NCBI GenBank assembly: GCA_949152475.1 | Contig: OX424570.1 | Coordinates: 15,992,694-16,056,693, forward strand | DNA from: Terebella lapidaria | Taxonomy: Eukaryota > Annelida > Polychaeta > Terebellida > Terebellidae | Direction of reading: 5' to 3' | DNA: 64,000 nucleotides | Part shown: piece after piece, positions 11,086 through 23,557 of the stretch | How positions within the stretch are numbered: the first letter of the stretch is position 1 | How the letters are laid out: every line of letters begins with the position of its first letter | The notes under the pieces: model-generated | What the model was told of the DNA's origin: nothing | The model's database searches: none | Seen by the model: the letters and a program-made list of their open reading frames with translations, nothing else | Position numbers and translations under genes: made by a program

Positions 11086-14000
11086 ATGGATGAACGTAAA
11101 AACCTGATATCTAAGGATGATAAATCATCATCAAATTGCTGCGGATGTTGCTTTGGGAAATTGCCATCTTGTTGTCGAGCCAGCGACGACAGGGAAATTG
11201 AACCTTTATCAAGTTGGATTACTCTGATAGCCTCTTGTTTTCTGTATTTCATCATGGCAGTCGTAGAAGTCACATATGGCCTGGGGTTAATTTATATAAA
11301 GGAAAAATACAAAGTGAATGAAGGCATTCTTGGCACGCCGATGCTTGCTCTCCGCATCGGTTCTTGTACCATCGGTAAGATATTCCTGTAAATATCATGT
11401 AAGCTTATGTTGGAATGACCATGGTTGACCAAGAAGTTTCTTTACCGCAGCGTCATTGAGGTTGTGATCAATTAAAATTCAAATCGAAAACACCAATAAC
11501 CGCCTTTTTGCTGTGAATATGATTACTTGCCCAACTACGGTGGCTCCTGGATGACATGATTATTCTCGCTATTCTTAAGTAACCTCATGAAAATAAATAA
11601 TTTAATTCACACACAGCACAAATATTCTTATCGCTACACAAACACTCTTGTTGCAACACCAATCATTTGTGTTGCGACACTAATATTTCTGCATTTTAGT
11701 CGAAACACAAATATTTCTGTTATGACACAGATATTTGAGTCGTGACACAAATCATTTGTGCTGCGACAAGAAATATTCATGACAAACATGTAGTGTGCTC
11801 TTGAAATGAGTTACCAAACCAAGATTCAAACTCGGACCAAATATTCTGTTATCCATTTTTATTTAAAACGGGCGGCGTTGCTGGTGAGTTCTACATGCAG
11901 TCTCATGACGTCATTTGTATTTGTCTAGATACTTTTCAACTGGCAATGTCAGCTGGCCAACCAATTTCAATCTCTATTTTCGTGATGAACAAGAATGCTA
12001 AAATTGGATCCAACTTTAATCCATAAGATGGAAAGTTTTGAAATGGAAAGAGTTAGGATTCAAGTTATGTCCTATTGATCCAACATTCATACAGGAAATG
12101 CCACGCCCAATGATTAGTTTCTCAGGCGAACCTTTTTAGTTGTACACAACAATCAGACAAAGTCAAACTCTATTAAATTGTTCATGAAAATGAACGAAAT
12201 TTGTGTCAATTGCTTTCTACTGGTGTTTCTACTGTATACTAAATGAAATTTGTATTCAACTGAACAACAACTTGCTCTGCGTTGTAATTGAGATATTCGT
12301 TGATGGTATTCTGAGTTACTCGTTGAGGGTATTCTGAGTTACTCGTTGAGGGTATTCTGAGTTACTCGTTGATGGTATTCTGAGTTACTCGTTGAGGGTA
12401 TTCTGATGGTTTTCAGGGTGATTCAAGTGGAATAACTATGTAATCCAGTTGAAACTTAACTACTATATTGACTCGTGATATAAATTTCATATCTTCCTAA
12501 CAAGGTATAGTGGCATCAGCGTTCATCAATATCTATGGATGTCGGCGTGTGTCGTTGGTGTTCACGGCTCTAATCCCTGTCGGATTTGTGTGTGGAACAT
12601 ATTCTCCAACGATGGAAATGTTTGTGATTTTCACAGGCGGCGTTGTGGGTAGGTATTGTAAATGGGTAGTATTGATAACGATGTAAACATGTACAAATAC
12701 CTTATATTACTTAAAATAACAAAACAGTGTACAAGGGACATGTATGAATGTGAACACTATTATTGCTAGGCTACCGTGATTCATCGAATGCTACTTTTCT
12801 TTCGTCTAGGTGTCGGCCTGAGTGGTATGCACCTGTCTGCATCAGCAGCTATCCAGTATTGTTTCGATACAAACAGAGCCTTTGCCACTGGAATGGTGAA
12901 TGTCGGACTGTGTTTTGGGTTCATTTTGGGACCTCTCCTCACCGATTGGATGCTGAGAGTGTACGGATTGTCCGGCTGTGTGTTGATGCTAGGAGGATTC
13001 AGTCTGCATGCTGTATTATTTTCATTGTTGCTTGAATCCCCTGAAAACACATATCGTTCGGCAAAGAAAGTGTCGAGTCATTCAAAACAAGACCCCAAAG
13101 CTTCTTCCTTTAGAAGCATTATTGTTACAGCTTTAGAGGATATGATGGATTTGTCTGTTTTGAAAAATGGACCGTATGTACTGTGTTTATTTCGTAAACT
13201 GTTCATGGACGTGAGCTTATGGGGTATTATGTCACATACTGTCAGTGCTGCTGAATTTCAGGACATTCCAAAAACCGATGCAGCATTCTTGATGACACTA
13301 CTTGGATTGATCAGTTTGACAGTTAACCCCATTTTCAGTGTGTTGCTGAACTGCAACTGGATTGGACCTTTCCAAGGTTTGATATTTGGAACTCTTTCTC
13401 TAGCTTGCGGTGGATTTATCGTTGCCATTGCGACAGATTACACACTGTTTCTTGCGGCAGCAGTGTTGTTTGGATTATACGACTGTACGTATATAATAAT
13501 GTCAATGGCATTTTTGACAGCAACCCCATTCATTAGATGTGTGTATCATCGATTTTATATACATGTAGTTTGTTTGAAATTACTGTGGTAATTACTGTGA
13601 TCATATATGTAATTTTAAGTATCGACCTTTTACCAAATGACCTTCCGGCAAATTTCCACACGTTTTCAAATTGCAGGTTCCTACTTTTGTTCAATGCTTG
13701 CCATAGTTCATCTCTTGGGATATGAGAATTGTGCCAAAGGCTTCAGTGTTCACCGACTAGCGAGTCTGCCAGGCTCCATGATAGGTCCACCATTTGCGGG
13801 TATGCAGCATGATTCGCATTACATGTAGTTTTATGTAAATGTAATGCGAAACGGTAACAACATTAAAGTAACAGTCACAACTATGTCCCAGATTATCCCA
13901 GACTGAAACGTGAACAATCAACATTCAATCCATAAAAGCCCTGGACAGGCATAGGCGATCCAGGATGCCTGGTATGGGAATGTCAGGGGTATCACCCCGG

Positions 14001-15807
14001 AAGATTTAAAGTATAAATACAAACATAATGCAAACTAATAAGATAACAATCAATGAGATGAACATATTGGTCTTTATGGTAAGTCAATATCACTATCCGT
14101 TAAATTAAAATGTTAAAGGCATTTGAACCTGCCATTTCTGTACTACATTACAGAAGGCCTTTGAAAAGTTTTAGCAACTCATTAATATTCAAATTAGATG
14201 TTAATGAGAATTCATGTCGTCATCTGGGGAACAAATGATTCTTATTGAATGTGAGTATCATTCTATCACCACCAATACAAATAGATTTTGATGAGGAAAA
14301 TAGCAAATGTAAACTACAACATTCTGAAATAGAAAACAAATCCCGACCACATAGTTTATCCAAAGACACACTGGCGTCATCAGGGGCAGACAGTGTATGA
14401 AATGTAGCTGCCAACAACCTATGGAAATAATTATAAATCCGAAACAAACCCCATGGAATAGATGGATGACATAATAGATGGATGACATAAGTACCTAATG
14501 ACAAGCCAGAAGGCTGCTGAGTTGATGGTATCCTCGGGGACAAATTTACCAAAAAGTTCTAATGATCTGACTAGTGCATATTATTAGGTACCATAAATAA
14601 TCGATAGCCACACAAATTCTACTATTGCTGTGGTTACCAGTCCTTTCCTAGAGCCATAGTTACCCATGGTTGCCATGGCCGCCAGCTGCCAAGTCAGATT
14701 TTAGCAGAATTCCTGTCAATTATTTTTGAATTAAATTTGTGAATGCCCTGTTCTTAGTGGGCTTATGGCCCCATCAACTGTTGTCACTATGGGCCATACC
14801 AGGTCACTGGTTACGTTGATAACAACAGAGAAAGTGAAAACACTGATAATTCATATTGGAAACTATATTGAATAAGTTTTAATGAATAATCATAATATTA
14901 AATGGAAGAATAATACATATCAAAGTACCCAATCAAAACAGCTTCCCCCCGATGACACAATGACTCCGCATACTAATTAGCAGAATTTTTTCTAAAAGAA
15001 AAACAAATTTCAGTTTTCAAAGTGTTGTAACTTTTCAACGGATTGTGATATTGACAAGCCGTAAAGACCAATTTTGATCAGATCCTGAAATCACATCATC
15101 TTTGAACTTCAAACGGCTAAACACTGTCGGGATGGTCTGGGATGGGACATGCAATCCGTGGACATCCTAGACTACGTCTTGGTGGGTACGGAATGGTCGT
15201 GGGTGGCCGGAAGTTAATCTTCACCGTCACATGTCTATCCTGGTTGGTTGGTCTGGCATGTACGATGTGTCCCGGACATATGTATCACAGAGGCACTGAT
15301 GATGACCTACGGGTTAACCAGGACCAGTTGTTTTGGATGATTTGATGTTATCCATAGAAATGGTTATGGTTACCCCGTAGTGCTGTCGTATTAACTCCGG
15401 TATGGTCCAGGGTATAGATACCATCGATGGTTCCGTTTAGTTATACAATCGGGATTATCCTCGATGATCTTTGTTCGACCCTGATTCGGCGTGACTATAG
15501 CATTAGAAATACAGTAATCAAATAACAATTTCATTTACAATTTGAGAAGTTGCATACTAAATATGACGGTTTTTCTTTCATCTGGAATATGATAATAATA
15601 CAGGATTTTTTTTTTCTCGTTGCAGGCTGGCTCAAGTACAAAACAGGAGATTATTTCGCCAGTTACATGATGCTGGGTGTGTCTAGTACAATTGCAACAA
15701 TATTTGGTATTGCTATATACATTTTGGTGAAAATGGGAAGACGTAGAAAAACTCACACTGACTATGATACATGCGATGATGACAACGATAAAGTTGGTGA
15801 TTACTAA
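11086..15807 (+). CDS. SLC16-like MFS carrier, copy C, complete five-exon gene
   Basis: The only intact complete plus-strand copy. Exons 11086-11374, 12505-12648, 12810-13484, 13677-13799, 15626-15807 give a protein of about 470 residues. The start is the ATG of MDERKN, shared with genes E and F. The N-terminus is short, cysteine-rich and cytoplasmic (CCGCC, then CC), followed by EPLSSW at the entry of TM1, where classical SLC16 proteins have a DGGWGW-like motif; that motif is missing, so transport by the usual proton-coupled mechanism cannot be assumed. Later motifs: YGCRRVSL, LSGCVLMLGG, a loop near residues 200-230, SVLKNGPYVL, YENCAKGF, GSMIGPPFAG, and a C-terminal RRRKTHTDYD tail. Exon 5 ends DKVGDY. 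Introns are phase 1. Paired CRE palindromes follow the stop. Family placement is inference; exon structure is seen directly. Confidence 0.85.
12295..12410. repeat. 23-bp minisatellite in intron 1 of copy C
   Basis: About five units of gttactcgttgagggtattc plus tga, alternating gagggt and gatggt. Copy B has only about two units at 6,131-6,172, so the array expanded or contracted after the copies separated. Confidence 0.8.
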
Positions 15808-15903
15808 AAATGAATGATTGGCCAGCAAAGAATCTGGCACATGTTCGTTATTTTGAATTCAATTTACACATACATCTATTGGACTAACATGACATGTACC
15901 ACA

Positions 15904-15931
15904 TGACGTCATACTCACTAACATGACGTCA
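15904..15931. promoter_or_regulatory. Two perfect CRE palindromes after copy C
   Basis: TGACGTCA at 15904-15911 and 15924-15931. Here the pair lies only about 250 bp before the truncated start of copy D, because the deletion removed the rest of the spacer. Confidence 0.5.
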
Positions 15932-16184
15932 TACTCAAGCAATTGAAATATATATATGTTTATTGTACAACATCACATCCCCTTGCATGTCATTCAAATA
16001 GTAACAGTTCAAAAGTTGACATTGCATCAAATGTTAAACAAGGTCAATGCTACATATATCTCAGGCAGCAATCATGTTTGGAAAGTCAGGGTCAAGGAAA
16101 AATCAAGCAGTTTTTTTCCTTGGACCACACAAATACGAGTTTTGGCAGGCAATGTAAGATACAATTTTGCTATGTCACGAGTTG

Positions 16185-19100
16185 ATGTTCACGGCTCTAA
16201 TCCCTGCCGGATTTGTGTGTGGAGCATATTCTCCAACGATGGAAATGTTGGTGATTTTCACAGGCGGCGTTGTGGGTAGGTATTGTAAATGGGTAGTATT
16301 GATAACGATGTAAACATGTACAAATACCTTATATTACTTAAAATAACAAAACAGTGTACAAGGGACATGCATGAATGTGAACACTATTATTGCTAGGCTA
16401 CCGTGATTCATCGAATGCTACTTTTCTTTCGTCTAGGTGTCGGCCTGAGTGGTATGCACCTGTCTGCATCAGCAGCTATCCAGTATTGTTTCGATACAAA
16501 CAGAGCCTTTGCCACTGGAATGGTGAATGTCGGACTGTGTTTTGGGTTCATTTTGGGACCTCTCCTCACCGATTGGATGCTGAGAGTGTACGGATTGTCC
16601 GGCTGTGTGTTGATGCTAGGAGGATTCAGTCTGCATGCTGTATTATTTTCATTATTGCTTGAATCCCCTGAAAACACATATCGTTCGGCAAAGAAAGTGT
16701 CGAGTCATTCAAAACAAGACCCCAAAGCTTCTTCCTTTAGAAGCATTATTGTTACAGCTTTAGAGGATATGATGGATTTGTCTGTTTTGAAAAATGGACC
16801 GTATGTACTGTGTTTATTTCGTAAACTGTTCATGGACGTGAGCTTATGGGGTATTATGTCACATACCGTCAGTGCTGCTGAATTTCAGGACATTCCAAAA
16901 ACCGATGCAGCATTCTTGATGACACTACTTGGATTGATCAGTTTGACAGTTAACCCCATTTTCAGTGTGTTGCTGAACTGCAACTGGATTGGACCTTTCC
17001 AAGGTTTGATATTTGGAACTCTTTCTCTAGCTTGCGGTGGATTTATCGTTGCCATTGCGACAGATTACACACTGTTTCTTGCGGCAGCAGTGTTGTTTGG
17101 ATTATACGACTGTACGTATATAATAATGTCAATGGCATTTTTGACAGCAACCCCATTCATTAGATGTGTGTATCATCGATTTTATATACATGTAGTTTGT
17201 TTGAAATTACTGTGGTAATTACTGTGATCATATATGTAATTTTAAGTATCGACCTTTTACCAAATGACCTTCCGGCAAATTTCCACACGTTTTCAAATTG
17301 CAGGTTCCTACTTTTGTTCAATGCTTGCCATAGTTCATCTCTTGGGATATGAGAATTGTGCCAAAGGCTTCAGTGTTCACCGACTAGCGAGTCTGCCAGG
17401 CTCCATGATAGGTCCACCATTTGCGGGTATGCATCATGATTCGCATTACATTTAGTTTTATGTAAAGGTAATGCGAAACGGTAACAACATTAAAGTAACA
17501 GTCACAACTATGTCCCAGATTATCCCAGACTGAAACGTGAATAGGCGATCCAGGATGCCTGGTATGGGAATGTCAGGGGTATCACCCCGGAAGATTTAAA
17601 GTACAAATACAGACATAATGCAAACTAATAAGATAACAATCAATGAGATGAACATATTGGTCTTTATGGTAAGTCAATATCACTATCCGTTAAATTAAAA
17701 TGTTAAAGGCATTTGAACCTGCCATTTCTGTACTACATTACAGAAGGCCTTTGAAAAATTTTAGCAACTCATTAATATTCAAATTAGATGTTAATGAGAA
17801 TTCATGTCGTCATCTGGGGAACAAATGATTCTTATTGAATGTAAGTATCATTCTATCACCACCAATACAAATAGATTTTGATGAGGACGATAGCAAATAT
17901 AAACTACAACATTCTGAAATAGAAAACAAATCCCGACCACATAGTTTATCCAAAGACACACTGGCGTCATCAGGGGCAGACAGTGTATGAAATGTAGCTG
18001 CCAACAACCTATGAAAATAGTTATAAATCCGAAACAAACCCCATGGAATAGATGGATGACATAATAGATGGATGACATAAGTACCTAATGACAAGCCAGA
18101 AGGCTGCTGAGTTGATGGTACAAATTTACCAAAAAGTTCTAATGATCTGACTAGTGCATATTATTAGGTACCATAAATAATCGATAGCCACACAAATTCT
18201 ACTATTGCTGTGGTTACCAGTCCTTTCCTAGAGCCATAGTTACCCATGGTTGCCATGGCCGCCAGCTGCCAAGTCAGATTTTATCAGAATTCCCGTCAAT
18301 TATTTATGAATTAAATTAATATAATGATCGAGTCGGCACCGCTTTTATTTGTGGATGCCCTGTTCTTAGTGGGCTTATGGCCCCATCAACTGTTGTCACT
18401 ATGGGCCATACCAGGTCACTGGTTACGTTGATAACAACGGAGAAAGTGAAAACACTGATTATTCATATTGGAAACTATATTGAATAAATTTTAATGAATA
18501 ATCATAATATTAAATGGAAGAATAATACATATCAAAGTACCCAATCAAAACAGCTTCCCCCCGACAAGCCGTAAAGACCAATTTTGATCAGATCCTGAAA
18601 TCACATCATCTTTGAACTTCAAACGGCTAAACACTGTCGGGATGGTCTGGGATGGGACATGCAATCCGTGGACATCCTAGACTACGTCTTGGTGGGTACG
18701 GAATGGTCGTGGGTGGCCCGAAGTTAATCTTCACCGTCACATGTCTATCCTGGTTGGTTGGTCTGGCATGTACGATGTGTCCCGGACATATGTATCACAG
18801 AGGCACTGATGATACGGGTTAACCAGGACCAGTTGTTTTGGATGATTTGATGTTATCCATAGAAATGGTTATGGTTACCCCGTAGTGCTGTCGTATTAAC
18901 TCCGGTATGGTCCAGGGTATAGATACCATCGATGGTTCCGTTTAGTTATACAATCGGGATTATCCTCGATGATCTTTGTTCGACCCTGATTCGGCGTGAC
19001 TATAGCATTAGAAATACAGTAATCAAATAACAATTTCATTTACAATGCAATTTGAGAAGTTGCATACTAAATATGACGGTTTTTCTTTCATCTGGAATAT

Positions 19101-19316
19101 GATAATAATACAGGATTTTTTTTTCTCGTTGCAGGCTGGCTCAAGTACAAAACAGGAGATTATTTCGCCAGTTACATGATGCTTGGTGTGTCTAGTACAA
19201 TTGCAACAATATTTGGTATTGCTATATACATTTTGGTGAAAATGGGAAGACGTAGAAAAACTCACACTGACTATGATACATGCGATGATGACAACGATAA
19301 AGTTGGTGATTACTAA
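16185..19316 (+). pseudogene. SLC16-like copy D, 5'-truncated (no exon 1 and half of exon 2 missing)
   Basis: Exons 16185-16275 (partial exon 2), 16437-17111, 17304-17426, 19135-19316. Its exon 3 protein is identical to that of copy C, so duplication was recent (C to D offset 3,627 bp in exon 3). At about 16,180-16,187 the 3' flank of copy C (cacgagttga) runs straight into the middle of exon 2 (tgttcacggct), so intergenic DNA, exon 1, intron 1 and the first half of exon 2 are lost. The junction turns a GTG codon into an in-frame ATG (16185), so a product lacking TM1 and most of TM2 could be translated, or exons of D could be spliced onto C. A normal transporter cannot be made from D alone. 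Confidence 0.8.
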
Positions 19317-19412
19317 AAATGAATGATTGGCCAGCAAAGAATCTGGCACATGTTCGTTATTTTGAATTCAATTTACACATACATCTATTGGACTAACATG
19401 ACATGTACCACA

Positions 19413-19440
19413 TGACGTCATACTCACTAACATGACGTCA
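19413..19440. promoter_or_regulatory. Two perfect CRE palindromes after copy D
   Basis: TGACGTCA at 19413-19420 and 19433-19440. No plus-strand transporter follows, so this pair is either an orphan or acts in the 3' region. Confidence 0.45.
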
Positions 19441-19834
19441 TACTCAAACAATTGAAATATATATATGTTTATTGTACAACATCACATCCCCTTGCATGTC
19501 ATTCAAATAGTAACAGTTCAAAAGTTGACATTGCATCAAATGTTAAACAAGGTCAATGCTACATATATCTCAGGCAGCAATCATGTTTGGAAAGTCAGGG
19601 TCAAGGAAAAATCAAGCAGTTTTTTCCTCGGACCACACAAATACGAGTTTTGGCAGGCAATACAATTTTGCTCTGTCACGAGTTGAATTCCGTGCTCAGT
19701 CCAATTTCTCAATCAACTCGATAGGTTACAAGTAAACAGTGTTCAAGTGGTCGAAAGGATACGAAATTTCTAAAGACCGTCTGGTACTACAAATGAATGT
19801 TTGAGTGAACGTTGTCTCATTCTCCTCGGCGAAT

Positions 19835-20010
19835 ATCCTAACTGAACGAACATTAGCAAAACACACATCAGCTTTCGTTAAATATCTAGGGGTCTCTTTG
19901 CATAAATGGTACAATTGCAGGTGTTATAATACTGACAGTGTCGATGACGTTTACGTACACGTATGGGTTGCTAGGGGTCCCTTATTGATCGTCGGTGTTC
20001 ACTCACTGTA
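19835..20010 (+). repeat. Left arm of an inverted repeat at the tail-to-tail centre
   Basis: Contains acacacatcagctttcgt, gacagtgtcgatgacgttta and ctaggggtcccttatt. The reverse complement occurs at 20,911-20,999 continued at 25,636-25,717, the right arm being split by the LTR element. Its upstream end overlaps 3' flank sequence shared with the SLC16 copies (tctcattctcctcgg, aactgaacgaac). Confidence 0.8.
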
Positions 20011-20398
20011 CATTTTAAGTGGAAGGAAGCAAAAAATTCGACAAACATATATTTGATCAAGTATCAAAGTCAAAGCCATGTGAAAATCACAGACACCCAG
20101 CCAGCTGAGTGTGAGATCAGGTGCTCCGGAAGAGTGAGCATCTCCTGCCCCGCATGCGAATTTTGAAAATCAAAATTGAAATTTCGAATGAAAAATTATG
20201 AAAGTATGTCGTTCAACACTCACATGACTGATCTAGATACCACATACACATTTCCAAATTTGATGTTGATGCCAGTGAGGCTTTAGATATAAGTATTTGG
20301 TCGGGTTTTGCTTCTATTCTAGAAGTGTTTGGTATCAGGTTTTTTTTTCAATGGTATCATCGAAATCTTGCAAGGGGCATAAGGGTTGATACATATAT

Positions 20399-20510
20399 AA
20401 AACCATGCGAGTGTGTTTTCCAAAAAGATATCGGTCGAGTTTGGTCTGGCGGAGGAATTCAGGATGCACGAGTCCGAAGGACGAGTGTGTTCTGTGTTCA
20501 TCCGCCAGAC
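20399..20510 (+). repeat. Partial foldback element (one arm plus apex)
   Basis: Matches the left arm and apex of the complete foldback element at 29,373-29,535: aaaaccatgcgagtgt, aagatatcggtcgagttt, then gatgcacgagtccgaagg. The right arm breaks off after ccgccagac. It follows a short diverged piece of repeat R1 (tatttggtcgggttttg near 20,297). Confidence 0.65.
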
Positions 20511-20999
20511 ATCTTTGACCCCTTACCTTCACTGTTTAGAGCGTACTTGCGCATCTATGCGTTTGGTAAGTCAATTTCAATGAGTTGCTGAGATGAGTAG
20601 AAAGGGATCTCAATGGCACTTTGAGCAATACCAAGGGTAAGTTAGGGGAAAAATGATCTGGCGATAATATGGAATTTCCAATAGTGCAATGAGTGTATAT
20701 TCCTGATCCATCCTTTGAAATGAATACGGATAATTTTTGGCCTTTCGTTACGTCCCTGTTTGGGACAGACTACGTTAATTAGCGGATTCTGACCTGGGAG
20801 GGTTCTTTGAACCGACTGATTCCACTCACAGAGTGTACTGATGGGAGTACACGATGACCCCCCCCCCCCCTCACCTTCTGCCTGGGCTCATGGGCTATAA
20901 GTATAGGTTGACTCCTAACACCGACGATTAATAAGGGACCCCTAGAAACCCATACGTGTACGGGAACATGTAAGTAAACGTCATCGACACTGTCAGTAT

Positions 21000-21129
21000 T
21001 GTAATGTCGTGAATTATTGTATTTCGTATCTGCCGGAAGTCACGGCATCGACGTTTTGTTACACTTGTTGTCCTGGAAATAAATACTTATGGACAGTTAG
21101 TTATTGCTACAATCACAGCAAACATTATA
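21000..21129 (+). repeat. 5' LTR
   Basis: Begins tgtaatgtcgtgaattattg and ends aacattata; 130 bp. Contains ggaaataaatac, a likely polyadenylation signal region. Lacks an internal segment of about 33 bp present in the 3' LTR. Followed at once by ttggcgacgagg, the expected place of the primer binding site; the tRNA primer was not identified. Confidence 0.85.
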
Positions 21130-21252
21130 TTGGCGACGAGGATAAACACAAGTGGGTACTGAAGCAGTTGGTTTTCTTTTTTTCACGGACTTTTATATGA
21201 AAACGAACTTCGACGCTCGTGCGAAAAATCGAACTACGGTGCCATTTGAAAA

Positions 21253-21630
21253 ATGGCACTATCCTTGCCCACTTCAATTGACTTTCAAAAATTTGATTGC
21301 TGTACCACTGACGGAATCAGTGTCGGGTGGAGAAAATACTTGGCAAGATACAAGAACATGATGAAAGGGTTCAACATCACGGACCCAGGACAGTTACTCT
21401 CCCTATTGCTGCACTATGGGGGAGAAGATTTGTATGACGTCTTTGACAGCATACCAGATACGGAGAAAAATGCCATTCCAGCAGTCGACGGCCAGGCAGG
21501 CCAGGATGAATTTCAACGTGGTGTAGAAGCACCCACGGCATATTTCACGCCAAAACAGAACACTGAATACCAAAGATATGAGTTTAGAAAAATGAAGCAG
21601 CTCCCGTCAGAAAATATGGAAGTCGCCTGA
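21253..21630 (+). pseudogene. gag-like 5' portion of the LTR element
   Basis: Open frame of 125 codons beginning MALSLPTSIDFQKFD, with a WRKYLARYKN segment like the start of capsid-type gag domains of Ty3/gypsy elements. It stops at 21630 and the gag frame continues in other frames, so it is broken. Recognition is by position and pattern; capsid identity is inferred. Confidence 0.6.
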
Positions 21631-21728
21631 GAGTTCAAGCTGAAACTTGTGAGTTTCATGACAAAGATGCAAAGATAAAATCCCAGATAATTGCAGGGTG
21701 CACATCTCAAAAGCTGCGAAGAAAAGGG

Positions 21729-22439
21729 TTGAGTGAACCGGCTTGGAGCTTGGTAAAATTACTCGAGCAAGGCAAAACCTATGAGCTCACAGATATACAT
21801 GCACAAGACATTGAGAGCGCTGTTGAGAAAGTTTATGCTATCAAGGTCATATCTGGATTTCGACCAAAAACAAGTAGTTCTGGTGCCCAGCCAAAACATG
21901 AAGGCTATTCCCGCTCGACACGATGTCATGGCTGCAACGGCAAGTACAGTAAAGACCACCAGTGTCCGGCCATGGGAAAAGAATGCAACAACTGTGGTTT
22001 TTCAGAACATTTTCCAAAATTTGCCAAGTGCCCAGCCAGAGGAAAAGTGTGTGCGATCTGTGAAAAGAAAAACCATTTTGCGAGAAAGTGCAAGAGAGGA
22101 AGTACAGGAGAAAGACATGCAGACAGGAGACATAGGAGTGGCAGAGAAATCACCGTGTACAGTAACCACTCTGATGAAGACAGTGACTATGCTTGGGTGA
22201 AGGAAAATAGAATAAATGAGGATAGGAAGCCAGTGTTCAAAGTCAACGTCAAGGGAAATGATATTGACTTTTTGGCTGACTCAGGGGCAAGTGTCAACAT
22301 TTTGTCATCACAAGACTTCGACAAAATCCAGCCATGTCCGAGCTTGGTTCCCCATGACAAGATGATATTTGGATATGGTAGTAGTGCACCAGTAGAGATG
22401 AAAGGAAAGTTCATGGCACAACTGAGGTCAACAAAATGA
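21729..22439 (+). pseudogene. Nucleocapsid zinc knuckles and aspartic protease region
   Basis: Open stretch with three cysteine-histidine boxes (CHGCNG...; CNNCGF...; CAICEKKNHFARKC, a clear CX2CX4HX4C knuckle) followed by FLADSGASVNIL, the DSGA-type active site of a retrotransposon protease. The frame stops at 22439 before the reverse transcriptase, which lies in another frame. Confidence 0.85.
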
Positions 22440-22498
22440 TATTGCAGAGTACCAATGATTGTGAGTAATCACTCCTCTCATGGGAAACGTCAAAAACA

Positions 22499-23488
22499 TT
22501 GAACCTAATCGGAACTGTTCAAACAATGAAAAAGATGTCAGAATCTGAGGCGGTGAAGAACCTCAAGAACGAGTATGCTGACATCTTCACAGGTCTGGGA
22601 AAACTGAAAGATGTGAAAGTGAAGCTCCACATTGATGAATCCGTCATGTCAGTGGCACATAAACACCGCAGACCTCCGTTCCATGTCAGAAAGAACATTG
22701 AAAAACAGATATCCCTTGATGAGCAACGAGGTGTAATCCAGAAACCTACAGGACCAACCCCATGGGTGTCACCAGTGGTGGTTGTACCTAAGAAAACTCC
22801 TGGAAAAGTCAGAGTGCGTGTGGACATGCGTGCTGCCAATCACGCCGTCGAGAGAGAGCACCATCCTACACCTACCCTGACCGAGTTAGTGAGCGAACTG
22901 AATGGAGCAAGGGTCTTCAGTAAACTGGACCTAAACCAGGGTTACAACCAGCTAGAGTTGGATGAGAGCTCGAGGCGTATCACAACATTCGCTACACATG
23001 TTGGACTACGAAGATATACCAGACTGTTCTTTGGCATCAACAGTGCTGCAGAAGTCTTCCAGAACGAAATTCGGAAGGCATTTTTGGGCCTCAATTGTGT
23101 CGTCAATGTCAGTGACGATATCTTGTGTTTTGGCAAAGACCACAAGGAACACCTGGAGAATCTGCAAGCCCTACTTCAAAGAATCAGAGAGAAAGGGCTC
23201 ACACTGAGCGAGGAGAAGTGTGAGTTTGAAACCAGCCAAATCGAGTTCTTTGGACATGTTTTCTCTGAGAAAGGACTGTCTCCTGACCCAAGGAAAATTC
23301 AAGCGATCCGAGACATGTCCAGACCACAGAATCCATCAGAGGTCCGGAGCCTGTTAGGCATGGCGAATTACTGTGGTCAGAGGTTTGTACGAGACTATGC
23401 AACACTGACACATTACCTCAGAGAACTCACAAAAAAGACGTACCCTGGTCTTGGACGTCAAAACATGAGAATGCACCGTGCACTCTGA
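22499..23488 (+). pseudogene. Reverse transcriptase domain of the LTR element
   Basis: About 330 codons with the usual Ty3/gypsy blocks: RVRVDMRAAN, FSKLDLNQGYNQLEL, LFFGINSA, NVSDDILCFG (active-site box with the paired aspartates), FFGHVFSEKGLSPDP and SLLGMANY. The frame then fails near 23,440-23,488. Some Ty3/gypsy lineages carry S in place of Y/A before DD, so this need not be an inactivating change. Confidence 0.92.
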
Positions 23489-23557
23489 AAGAAGCACTCA
23501 CCACGACACCAGAGTATTTCAATCCATTCAAGGAGACAGAAGTTTACGTGCATGTAG

